Below, piece by piece: positions 1-6,304 of a DNA stretch of 24,658 nucleotides. Under the pieces are notes generated by a model. The model ran no database searches, had not been told where the DNA came from, and was given only the letters and a program-made list of their open reading frames with translations. The position numbers were made by a program, and so were the translations under genes. Positions within the stretch are counted from its first letter, which is position 1; every line of letters begins with the position of its first letter. The stretch covers positions 1 through 24,658 of the forward strand of contig JBEVNX010000016.1 in the NCBI GenBank assembly GCA_040507895.1, written 5' to 3'. The stretch is from JBEVNX01 sp040507895 (GTDB lineage: Bacteria; Desulfobacterota; Binatia; JACPRU01).

Positions 1-26
1 GCTGTCGCTGTTCAGCTGACGGCAGG

Positions 27-332
27 TTACGGCCGGGCCTGTCGCTCCGCCAGCGCCTTCAGGTTGAGGAACTGTTGCCGTATCATGATGAGGTCGAGCC
101 GCGCGGCGGTGCAGCGGAACACCGTGCGGAGAACGGGGACGTTCGGGTAGCGCAGGAGGAGCTTCACCACCGGTCGGCAACGGTCCGGGCTCCCGGGTAC
201 CACCGCATAGGTGACCGCGATGTCGCCCAGGAGCGAACGTTGGAACGATGGCTGGAGAATTGACGCAACCTCCGTCGAAGTACGAAGCGCTCTCGAAAGT
301 AGCCTTCTGCGCTCCGGCGAGCAGTTCTTCGA
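27..332 (-). pseudogene. coding-like remnant without a start codon (unrecognised)
   Basis: The first 474 bases hold no intact gene. On the minus strand one frame stays open from 332 down to a TAA at 27-29, and from about 260 downwards it looks protein-coding: almost every codon ends in G or C, and the reading contains natural-looking stretches such as LLGDIAVTYAVVPGSP, RPVVKLLLRYPNVPVLR and RQQFLNLKALAERQARP. No ATG, GTG or TTG lies in this frame ahead of the coding-like part; the first GTG is in the middle of it. Above about 260 third positions become mixed and the frame soon meets a TAG (333-335). I read it as the 3' end of a gene that lost its 5' part, close to a tRNA gene. I do not recognise the family. 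Chance openness in GC-rich DNA remains possible. Confidence 0.3.
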
Positions 333-474
333 CTACCGGTCCCGAATATCTTCTCGACGCCCTCTGCGCTTCTCGAATCGTCGTAAAATCGGTTCGATTC
401 GTGCAGCCGACGCTAAGTCGCCCCGGCTAGCTTCTGACTAGCTTTTCAGAAATTTTGCATCGCGTAACTACCTA

Positions 475-548
475 TGGTCGCACCTGGACTTGAACCAGGG
501 GCCTCCTGCATGTGAGGCAGGCGCTCTAACCAACTGAGCTATGCGACC
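475..548 (-). tRNA. tRNA-Val (anticodon CAC)
   Basis: The reverse strand folds as a 74-nt cloverleaf: 7-bp acceptor stem (GGTCGCA with TGCGACC), D-arm GCTC/GAGC, anticodon stem CCTGC/GCAGG around loop CTCACAT, T-arm CCTGG/CCAGG around TTCAAGT, discriminator A. The anticodon CAC reads GUG valine codons, which should be frequent in this GC-rich genome. The 3' CCA is not encoded (TAG follows the discriminator), so a CCA-adding enzyme is needed. It stands alone; no second tRNA flanks it. Confidence 0.97.
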
Positions 549-566
549 GTCCGCCGCGAGTCCACG

Positions 567-595
567 GGTCTAGCGGCATTCGCGGCGCGGGGCAA
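567..595 (-). promoter_or_regulatory. candidate sigma70-type promoter for tRNA-Val
   Basis: On the minus strand a -35-like TTGCCC (590-595) and a -10-like TAGACC (567-572) are separated by 17 bases. The predicted start near 560 lies about 12 nt before the tRNA 5' end. Position and spacing are right but both hexamers are imperfect. Confidence 0.35.
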
Positions 596-608
596 CAATC
601 GCCCGCCG

Positions 609-809
609 TCACTCGAGGATGAAGATGACGTCCATCTCGACGCGGTACTCGGTGATCTTGCCGTTCTCGATCTTCACCTTCTGCGAGGTGATCTCAGCAC
701 CAGTCACGCCGCGCAGTGTCTTGGTTGCGCGCTTGACCGCAGTGTCGACGGCGTCTTGAAAGCCCTTGGACGAAGAAGAGATCACTCTCGAGACTCGTGC
801 AACCGCCAT
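609..809 (-). CDS. dodecin family protein
   Basis: This 66-residue protein has the size and beta-alpha-beta-beta pattern of dodecins, small proteins that assemble into hollow dodecamers storing or buffering flavins (or CoA) in the cytosol. Family hallmarks visible are the SSSSKGFQDAV start of the helix, RATKTLRGV at its end, and the closing strands KVKIENGKITEYRVEMDV. The start is well supported: AGGAGG (816-821) lies 6 nt before the ATG. An oddity is residue 37, where flavin-stacking dodecins carry a tryptophan (typically in RWFE) but this one has Gly in VTGAEI, so it may bind a different ligand or none. It is downstream of the FAD-linked oxidase at 865-2469 on the same strand, 55 bp away, and may be co-transcribed with it. 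Confidence 0.9.
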   Translation of the reverse strand: MAVARVSRVISSSSKGFQDAVDTAVKRATKTLRGVTGAEITSQKVKIENGKITEYRVEMDVIFILE

Positions 810-864
810 GCTCCACCTCCTGGTTGGATTGGACCGCTAGTCGACTCCCGACATGCGGCGGGTG

Positions 865-2469
865 TCAAGGATCGATGAGCACGCCGGGGTTCAAGATGGC
901 GTGCGGGTCGAGCTCGCGCTTGGCAGCGCGCAGCGCCCGCGCGAAGCCCTCTGGACGCTCTACGTCGTACCACGGGCGATGATCGCGCCCGACGGCGTGG
1001 TGGTGCGTGATCGTTCCACCGAGGCGCATGAGACAGTCCGATGCCGCGCGCTTGATCTCGGCCCACTGCTCGATCTGGCTCGACAGCCCGCTTGGCGCGA
1101 GGATTGTGTAGTAGGGCGCCGGCCCATCGGGATAGGCGTGCGTGAATCGGGCGGTGACGCGGCCCGCGCCACAGACCCGCTTCACGGCGTCTTCGGTCGC
1201 CGCCATCACCTCGGTGTGAAAACCCTCGAAGCGATCCCAGGTGATCGCGGTCTCGAACGTCTCGCTGAGCACGCCCATGCCGACGAGCGCGTCGCGCAGG
1301 TAGGGAGCGCCGAGGAACGATTGCCGCCAGGCGCCCGCCGCCCCACCGCGCGCCGCGTCGACCTCCCTATTGGTGCGTCCTGCGTCCGGCGGAAAGCTGC
1401 CCCCATGATCCGCGGCGCATTCGAGGGCGCGGCTCATCCACGCTTCGAGGGAGTGATCCGCCGATTCGAAGGCGAGCAGCAGCACCGCGTCGTCACCCGT
1501 GCTGGCGCCGGCGGTCTCCGCTTCGCCGGGATCGAGCAAGCGGCAGTTCGACGGATACAGCCCCGCCTGTGAGATCGCCCGCACGGCGCGCGCGCCCGAG
1601 AGGAACTCCCGGAACCTGACGGCCGTCCCCGCGCGGAACGTCGGTCGGTCCTGCAACCGCATCCACGCTTCGGTGATGATCCCGAGGATTCCTTCCGAGC
1701 CGATGAACATCCGATCGGGGTTCGGCCCGGCGCCCGACCCCGGCAACCGGCGAGACTCCACGATCCCGGTTGGTGTCACCACGCGCAGCGACTCCACGAA
1801 GTCGTCGATGTGGGTGTAGAGGGTTGCGAAGTGGCCCCCGGAGCGAGTCGCGATCCAGCCGCCGAGTGAGGAGAACTCGAAGGACTGCGGGAAGTGTCGA
1901 AGCGTCAGACCGTGCGGGCGGAGCTGGTCCTCGAGCGCGGGGCCGAGCATGCCCGCCTGGATGCGTGCGGCCCGGGACGCGCGATCGATCTCGAGGACCC
2001 GGTCGAGGCGCGACAAATCGACGGTCACCGCACCCGCGTAGCGCTCGTCCCGCGGCACCTCCACACCTCCGACGACGCTCGAGCCGCCCCCATAAGGGAT
2101 AACCGCGGCTCGCGCCGATTCGCACCATTCGAGAACCGCGGCGAGTTCGCCTTCGCTGCGCGGAAACGCGACGGCGTCGGGCGGGTTCCCAAAGTCGCGC
2201 CGGTAAGCGCGCACCACGTCGCCGAAAGACTTCCCGTAGGTGTGCGCCGCGCGATCGTCGGCGCTCTGCGAGCAGATCTCTGCGAGGCCGGGCGGCGGCT
2301 TGAGCCGCGGCGCGCGCAGCGCCAGCTCTTCGATCCGGGGAGGCTCCACCGACTCGAGCGGCCCCTTCCCGAACCGTGCCGCCAGCGCTTGCGACATCGC
2401 GACGCGCTGTCCCGCGCTCGGATGCTGATCGACCGTGCCCCAACCCCAGAACTTCCGTCGCGCTGCCAT
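865..2469 (-). CDS. FAD-binding oxidase, alkyldihydroxyacetonephosphate synthase-like
   Basis: A 534-residue cytosolic flavoenzyme of the VAO/PCMH FAD-binding superfamily, closest in motif content to alkyl-DHAP synthase, which exchanges the acyl chain of acyl-DHAP for a fatty alcohol to form an ether bond. Visible: the FAD pyrophosphate loop PYGGGSSVVGG (about 125-135), the AGPS-typical RHFPQSFEFSSLGGWIATRS (191-210), GSEGILGIITEA (257-268), a late tyrosine region PDGPAPYYTIL, and the HHH triplet in THHHAVGRDH (489-491) that AGPS enzymes use at the active site. I start at ATG 2469 (MAARRKFWGWG) because residues further upstream in the open frame are low-complexity and overlap the leader of the Nudix gene. 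No DHAP acyltransferase or fatty acyl-CoA reductase is in the window, so the true substrate is uncertain; many bacterial members are named only as FAD-binding oxidases. Confidence 0.85.
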   Translation of the reverse strand: MAARRKFWGWGTVDQHPSAGQRVAMSQALAARFGKGPLESVEPPRIEELALRAPRLKPPPGLAEICSQSADDRAAHTYGKSFGDVVRAYRRDFGNPPDAVAFPRSEGELAAVLEWCESARAAVIPYGGGSSVVGGVEVPRDERYAGAVTVDLSRLDRVLEIDRASRAARIQAGMLGPALEDQLRPHGLTLRHFPQSFEFSSLGGWIATRSGGHFATLYTHIDDFVESLRVVTPTGIVESRRLPGSGAGPNPDRMFIGSEGILGIITEAWMRLQDRPTFRAGTAVRFREFLSGARAVRAISQAGLYPSNCRLLDPGEAETAGASTGDDAVLLLAFESADHSLEAWMSRALECAADHGGSFPPDAGRTNREVDAARGGAAGAWRQSFLGAPYLRDALVGMGVLSETFETAITWDRFEGFHTEVMAATEDAVKRVCGAGRVTARFTHAYPDGPAPYYTILAPSGLSSQIEQWAEIKRAASDCLMRLGGTITHHHAVGRDHRPWYDVERPEGFARALRAAKRELDPHAILNPGVLIDP

Positions 2470-2529
2470 TCGCACCCTGTTGTCTAGCCGCGCGTGCTTT
2501 GCAAGTGTCGAACGCCGGGGGTGCCGTTC

Positions 2530-2598
2530 ATGGACGACTTCAGGGGACGGGTGGCGGTCGTGACCGGAGGCGGTAGCGCCCGCTTCGCCACCGCCTGA
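2530..2598 (+). pseudogene. 5' remnant of a short-chain dehydrogenase gene
   Basis: A 22-codon reading frame begins with ATG 2530 and encodes MDDFRGRVAVVTGGGSARFA, then ends in TGA (2596-2598). The first 16 residues are a textbook SDR amino terminus (first beta strand and the start of the TGxxxGxG NAD(P)-binding loop), but the similarity stops after GGGS, where an SDR would continue with GIG. A GGGGGTG stretch 6 nt ahead of the ATG could still act as a ribosome site. The TGA shares one base with the ATG of the Nudix gene (TGATG). I infer that a recombination or deletion joined the start of a lost SDR gene to the Nudix gene. Confidence 0.6.
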
Positions 2599-3026
2599 TG
2601 CCTCGCAAGATTGCCGCGGGCTGCGTCGTCCGGGCAACGTTCGACGGCGAAGTCCGCTATCTGATCGTTCATCCGAGCGGACGCTACAACCGCCGGCGTC
2701 CGTATTCGATCCCCAAGGGGCTCGTCGAGCCCGGCGAGCTGCCCGAGGAGGCGGCGCTGCGCGAGACGCGCGAGGAGACCGGGCTCGATTGCCGGATTCT
2801 CGAGCCGCTCGGCGAGGTCGACTACGTGAAGAGCCGCAAGACCGTGATCGCGTATCTCGCCGAGCCGATCACGCCGCCCGCTTCGCCGACGCTCACGCCT
2901 GCCGAATGGGAGATCGATCGCGCGGAGTTTCTGCCGGCGGACCAAGCGCGGTCGAAGCTCCATCCGGACCAGCGGCCGCTTCTCGACCGCGCGCTGGCGA
3001 GGGAAGGCGGCCCACGTCGCCGGTGA
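2598..3026 (+). CDS. Nudix hydrolase
   Basis: A 142-residue Nudix (MutT-like) pyrophosphohydrolase. The full Nudix box GX5EX7REUXEEXGU is present at residues 41-63, starting GLVEPGE and ending RETREETGL; its glutamates bind the divalent metal that catalyses hydrolysis of a nucleoside diphosphate linked to another group. The lead-in HPSGRYNRRRPYSIPKG resembles the small (di)nucleotide-polyphosphate type, but the substrate cannot be fixed from sequence. Its ATG overlaps by one base the stop of the SDR remnant upstream, so translation may be coupled to that vestigial leader. Its last 134 bases overlap, in antisense, the 3' end of the NADH dehydrogenase gene; the Nudix tail (HPDQRPLLDRAL) looks like genuine family sequence, so I regard this gene as the older owner of the overlap. 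Confidence 0.9.
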   Translation: MPRKIAAGCVVRATFDGEVRYLIVHPSGRYNRRRPYSIPKGLVEPGELPEEAALRETREETGLDCRILEPLGEVDYVKSRKTVIAYLAEPITPPASPTLTPAEWEIDRAEFLPADQARSKLHPDQRPLLDRALAREGGPRRR

Positions 3027-4266
3027 TGAGCCGCGCGCCGCGTTGCGAGGTGAAGTACGCCCAGCCCCACTCGAACAGGACGATCGCGCGGTTGCGGAAG
3101 CCGATGAGGAACGCGATGTGCACTACGATCCACAAGAGCCAGGCGACGAAGCCCGACAACCGGACGAAGCCGAAGTCGGCGACGGCCGCGGCCTTGCCGA
3201 TCGTCGCGAGATTGCCCTTGTCGACGTAGCGGAACGGCACCGTCGGCTTTCCCGCGATACGACGGAGAACCATCTCGGCGGCGTGACGCCCCTCTTGCAT
3301 GGCCGCGGGCGCGAGGCCGGGCACCGACTTCCCGGTCTTCCCGTCGCGCAGCGACGCGAGATCCCCTATGACGAATGCCTCGGGGTGTCCGGGGATCGAC
3401 AAGTCGGGCTCGACCAACACGCGGCCGGCTCGGTCGAGCGCAACGCCGAGCGTCCGCGACAACGGCGAAGCGGCGACGCCGGCGGCCCATAGCACGGTGC
3501 GCGCCTCGATGCGCTGTTCGCCCAGAGCCACGCCAAATGCGTCGACCTCCGTGACCGCGCGCCCGCACAGGACGCTCACGCCGAGCCTTTCGAGCGAGGC
3601 CTCGGCCTTCCGCGCCAGGTCTTCGGGGAAAGATGGAAGGACGCGCGGGCCGGCCTCGACGAGCACGACCCGCGCGGCGCGCGGATCGATGGCGCGGAAA
3701 TCGGCGACCAGCACGGTGCGCGCGATGTCGGCGAGCGCGCCGGCGAGCTCGACGCCGGTCGGTCCCGCCCCGACGATGACGAAGGTCATGAGCGCGGAGC
3801 GCGCCGCGCCGTCTGCCTCGTGCTCCGCGCACTCGAAGGCCAGAAGCATCCGCCGGCGGATCTCGAGCGCGTCCTCGAGGCTCTTCAAGGCGGGCGCATT
3901 GCGCTGCCAGTCTTCGTGTCCGAAGTACGAATTGCCGACGCCCGCTGCGAGGATCAGAAGATCGTACCGGAGCGGCCCGGCGTCCTCGATTCGAACGGTC
4001 CGGCTGGCGAGGTCGACGGCCGTGACCTCGCCGAGAAGCACGCGTGCGTTCTGCTGGCGGCGAAGAATCGAGCGAATGGGGTAGGCGATGTCACCCGGGG
4101 ACAGGCCCGCCATCGCGACTTGATAGAGAAGTGGCTGGAACAAATGGTGGTTGCGGCGATCGACGACCGTCACTCGCACCGGCGCGCCTCGTAGCCGCTT
4201 GGCCGCGTAGAGACCGCCGAAGCCGCCGCCGACGATGACGACTTGGGGCTGCGCCCCGTTAGGCAT
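2893..4266 (-). CDS. ndh: type II NADH dehydrogenase / NAD(P)-FAD oxidoreductase
   Basis: A 457-residue NDH-2-like flavoprotein that would oxidise NADH and reduce quinone at the inner membrane face without pumping protons. Visible are the N-terminal FAD dinucleotide fold (VIVGGGFGGLYAA, about 10-22), the NDH-2 signature NHHLFQPLLYQVA (39-51), the second NAD-binding fold VIVGAGPTGVELAGA (163-177), the FAD-contact stretch FVIGDLA (298-304), and a C-terminal hydrophobic segment GFVAWLLWIVVHIAFLIGF (372-390) followed by WAYFTSQRGARLI, the usual membrane-binding end. The family normally stops near here; this copy carries about 40 more residues of Pro/Ala/Arg-rich sequence that lie antisense to the Nudix gene, as if it lost its stop codon. 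It is divergent from the rRNA methyltransferase gene over a 53-bp gap. Confidence 0.92.
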   Translation of the reverse strand: MPNGAQPQVVIVGGGFGGLYAAKRLRGAPVRVTVVDRRNHHLFQPLLYQVAMAGLSPGDIAYPIRSILRRQQNARVLLGEVTAVDLASRTVRIEDAGPLRYDLLILAAGVGNSYFGHEDWQRNAPALKSLEDALEIRRRMLLAFECAEHEADGAARSALMTFVIVGAGPTGVELAGALADIARTVLVADFRAIDPRAARVVLVEAGPRVLPSFPEDLARKAEASLERLGVSVLCGRAVTEVDAFGVALGEQRIEARTVLWAAGVAASPLSRTLGVALDRAGRVLVEPDLSIPGHPEAFVIGDLASLRDGKTGKSVPGLAPAAMQEGRHAAEMVLRRIAGKPTVPFRYVDKGNLATIGKAAAVADFGFVRLSGFVAWLLWIVVHIAFLIGFRNRAIVLFEWGWAYFTSQRGARLITGDVGRLPSPARGREAAAGPDGASTALGPPAETPRDRSPIRQA

Positions 4267-4279
4267 ATCGATCCCGGTT

Positions 4280-4295
4280 AGCGGTCGACTCCGCT
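4280..4295. promoter_or_regulatory. short dyad in the ndh / methyltransferase divergent gap
   Basis: AGCGG (4280-4284) and CCGCT (4291-4295) form perfect 5-bp arms around TCGACT, centred in the 53-bp gap between two divergent start codons. Such a position suits an operator acting on both genes, but arms this short occur by chance in GC-rich DNA. Confidence 0.15.
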
Positions 4296-4319
4296 CTCTG
4301 CAAGAAGCAAACTCTGCCG

Positions 4320-5480
4320 ATGAGCTCCTCCGTCGTCGTCGGCCCGCGTGGCGCGGAGCGTGCGGAGCGCGGGCACCCTTGGATCTATCAGAGCGACATC
4401 ACGGAGATCCGGGCGCGAGGCGGCGACGTCGTCGAGGTGTTCGCGCCGCGGGGAAGGAAGCTCGGCGAGGCTCTCTACAGTGATCGCTCGCAGATCGCAC
4501 TGCGCCTGCTCACGCGGGGCGAGGAGCGGTTCGACGCCGCCAAGCTCGCCGACCGGCTCGACGCCGCGCTTGCCTTTCGTGAGCGCCTCGGCATCGACGC
4601 GACAGCGTATCGCTTGGTTCACGGCGAGGCCGATCGGTTGCCCTCGCTGATCGTCGACCGCTACGGCGGCGTGCTGGTCGTGCAGGCGCTTTCGCAGGGC
4701 ATGGACCGGCTGCTCGGCGACGTGGTGTCGGTGCTCGGGAAGCGGCTGACGCCCGCCGGAATCCTCACCAGGCACGATGCGAACGCGCGCGCCCTGGAAG
4801 GCCTGCCACAGACGATCGAAGTGCTACGCGGCACGGTGCCGCCGACGGTTGCCGTGCGCGATCGCGACCTCGAGTACGAGGTCGATCCCTATCACGGCCA
4901 GAAGACGGGCCTCTTCCTCGACCAGCGCGAGAACCGGTGGGCAGCTGCGGCGTACGCGGGTGGACGAGCGTTGGATTGCTTCAGCTACGACGGCGGCTTC
5001 AGCTTCGCGTTGGCACGGCCCTCGACGGAGGTGGTGGCGGTCGAGGTCTCGGAGCAAGCAGCGGCGCGCCTGGCGACGAACGCGAACCGGAACCGTCTCG
5101 CGAACGTTCGAACCGTGACGGGGAATGTCTTCGACGTGCTGCGCGACATGGAGCGGAGAGGAGAGCGATTCGGGACGATCGTGCTCGATCCACCCGCGTT
5201 CGCCAAGACTCGTGCCTCCTTACCGCGCGCGCTCGGCGCCTACAAAGAAATCAACCTCCGCGCGCTCAAGATCCTCGACCCCGGCGGCACGCTCGTATCC
5301 TGCAGCTGCTCCTATCACGTCAGCGAGCCGCTCTTTCTCGACGTCGTGCAGGCCGCCGCCCGCGACGCGCGGGCCACGCTCTCCCTGCTCGAGAAGCGCA
5401 CCCAGGCACGCGACCATCCCGTGTTGCTCGGCGTGCCGGAAACTAACTATTTGAAGTGCCTCCTGCTGAGAAAGCTCTGA
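4320..5480 (+). CDS. rlmI: 23S rRNA (cytosine) methyltransferase, RlmI-like
   Basis: A 386-residue class I SAM-dependent methyltransferase matching the RlmI (YccW) layout: an N-terminal PUA RNA-binding domain (about 1-75, with HPWIYQSDI at 19-27), a middle linker domain containing PSLIVDRYG (108-116), and a C-terminal Rossmann domain. The family signature TGLFLDQRENR is at 196-206, SAM motif I ALDCFSYDGGFSF at 217-229, the acidic motif ending in VEVS at 241-244, LDPPAFAK at 289-296, and a cysteine-rich SCSCSYH at 327-333 that supplies the catalytic Cys for 5-methylcytosine formation. RlmI methylates C1962 of 23S rRNA in E. coli. It leads a compact plus-strand run with the DUF486 protein and the ATL protein. 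The symbol is by homology; the target base is not proven here. Confidence 0.88.
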   Translation: MSSSVVVGPRGAERAERGHPWIYQSDITEIRARGGDVVEVFAPRGRKLGEALYSDRSQIALRLLTRGEERFDAAKLADRLDAALAFRERLGIDATAYRLVHGEADRLPSLIVDRYGGVLVVQALSQGMDRLLGDVVSVLGKRLTPAGILTRHDANARALEGLPQTIEVLRGTVPPTVAVRDRDLEYEVDPYHGQKTGLFLDQRENRWAAAAYAGGRALDCFSYDGGFSFALARPSTEVVAVEVSEQAAARLATNANRNRLANVRTVTGNVFDVLRDMERRGERFGTIVLDPPAFAKTRASLPRALGAYKEINLRALKILDPGGTLVSCSCSYHVSEPLFLDVVQAAARDARATLSLLEKRTQARDHPVLLGVPETNYLKCLLLRKL

Positions 5481-5486
5481 GCTCGC

Positions 5487-5824
5487 ATGCCGGTACTGCT
5501 GAAAACCGTGATGCTGCTCATGGGTCGAAGCTCTTCATGACGTTCGCCTGGTATGGGCATCTCAAGAATCTGGGCAACAAGCCGTGGTATGTCGCGGCCG
5601 TGACCAGTTGGTCGATCGCCCTCTTCGAATACCCGCTGCAGGTGCCGGCGAACCGTCTCGGCTATACACGCTTCTCCGCCGCGCAGCTGAAGATCTTACA
5701 GGAAGCCATCACCCTTTCGGTGTTCGCACGGTTCGCGCTGCTGTACATGAAGCAGCCCCTCAAGCTCGACTACCTATGGGCGGGCTTCTGCGTGCTCGGG
5801 GCGGTCGATTTCGTGTTTCGTTGA
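5487..5824 (+). CDS. DMT (DUF486) membrane protein with an apparent N-terminal frameshift
   Basis: The body reads as a DUF486-type small four-helix membrane protein of the drug/metabolite transporter superfamily: FMTFAWYGHLK, WSIALFEYPLQVPANRLGY, LKILQEAITLSVFARFA, MKQPLKLDYLWAGF and the closing GAVDFVF. The expected first helix is encoded in another frame: ATG 5487 begins MPVLLKTVMLLMG, then must shift by one base between 5524 and 5525 to continue SKLFMTFAW. As written that frame stops at 5538-5540. With one base restored after GG the protein would be 112 residues, the usual family length. The alternatives in the intact frame, ATG 5456 (inside the methyltransferase 3' end, hydrophilic N-terminus) or ATG 5537 (missing helix 1), are poor. 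It may be a sequencing or assembly indel in a GGG run, a pseudogene, or programmed slippage. Function of the family is unknown. Confidence 0.8.
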
Positions 5825-5833
5825 GCCGAAGGC

Positions 5834-6211
5834 GTGGGCAGCCCCGCAAGAGCGCGCCCGGTACGGCCGTTTTACCGCGAAGTCTATCGGCTCGTGCGTC
5901 GCATCCCGCGAGGCAAGGTCGCGACCTACGGCCAGCTCGCCGCGGTGCTCAGGCGCCCGCGCGCCGTGCGGGCGGTGGGCTCCGCGCTGCGGCGGCTGAG
6001 CGGTCCGATGGCCGGCGTGGTGCCGTGGCATCGCGTGCTGAACGCAGCGGGGCGAGTGAGCTTCCGGGAAGGCGAGTCGCCCGAGCTGCAGCGCGATCTC
6101 TTGCGCGCTGAAGGCGTGCGGTTCCGCCGGGGCGGGAGCGTCGATCTGGCGCGCTTCGGATGGGCCGGACCGCGCGGCGGGCGCGCTTCGTTGCGCACGC
6201 GCGTGTCCTAA
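5834..6211 (+). CDS. alkyltransferase-like protein (ATL, MGMT fold)
   Basis: A 125-residue DNA-binding protein with the fold of O6-alkylguanine-DNA alkyltransferase. The active-site PCHR motif is replaced by PWHR (64-67), the hallmark of ATL proteins: the acceptor cysteine is absent, so it cannot repair DNA itself but flips O6-alkylguanine and flags it for nucleotide excision repair. Other expected residues are present: the VYRLVRRIPRGKVATYGQLA helix-turn region with base-rotating Tyr32, an arginine finger in RAVG (Arg46), and the late DLARFGW tail. The start is GTG 5834, 10 bases after the preceding stop; ribosome binding is weak and probably coupled. It is last in the run with the rRNA methyltransferase and the DUF486 protein, so may respond to the same promoter. 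Confidence 0.9.
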   Translation: MGSPARARPVRPFYREVYRLVRRIPRGKVATYGQLAAVLRRPRAVRAVGSALRRLSGPMAGVVPWHRVLNAAGRVSFREGESPELQRDLLRAEGVRFRRGGSVDLARFGWAGPRGGRASLRTRVS

Positions 6212-6304
6212 GCCCGACGAAAAACTGACGCCGCGAGGGCGGGGTACGGCGCCGTCGTGATCGAAGTAATTGATTTGTCTTAGGCGTCCGACCGCGCGGC
6301 CGCC

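Noticed and set aside
75..441. Three overlapping plus-strand open frames of 60-76 codons
   Set aside because: They lack ribosome sites and typical third-position G/C, and two of them are complements of the better minus-strand fragment; treated as chance frames.
432..451. Hairpin TTCTGA / TCAGAA downstream of tRNA-Val
   Set aside because: Only 6 bp with an 8-base loop and no T-run in the tRNA's direction of transcription; not convincing as a terminator.
853..1572. 239-codon plus-strand frame opposite the AGPS-like gene
   Set aside because: Arg/Ala/Gly-rich complement of a well-supported gene with family motifs; a GC-rich shadow.
2822..3832. 336-codon arginine-rich minus-strand frame overlapping ndh
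   Set aside because: Composition is almost entirely Arg/Gly/Ala and it lies on the ndh reading in another phase; no family features.
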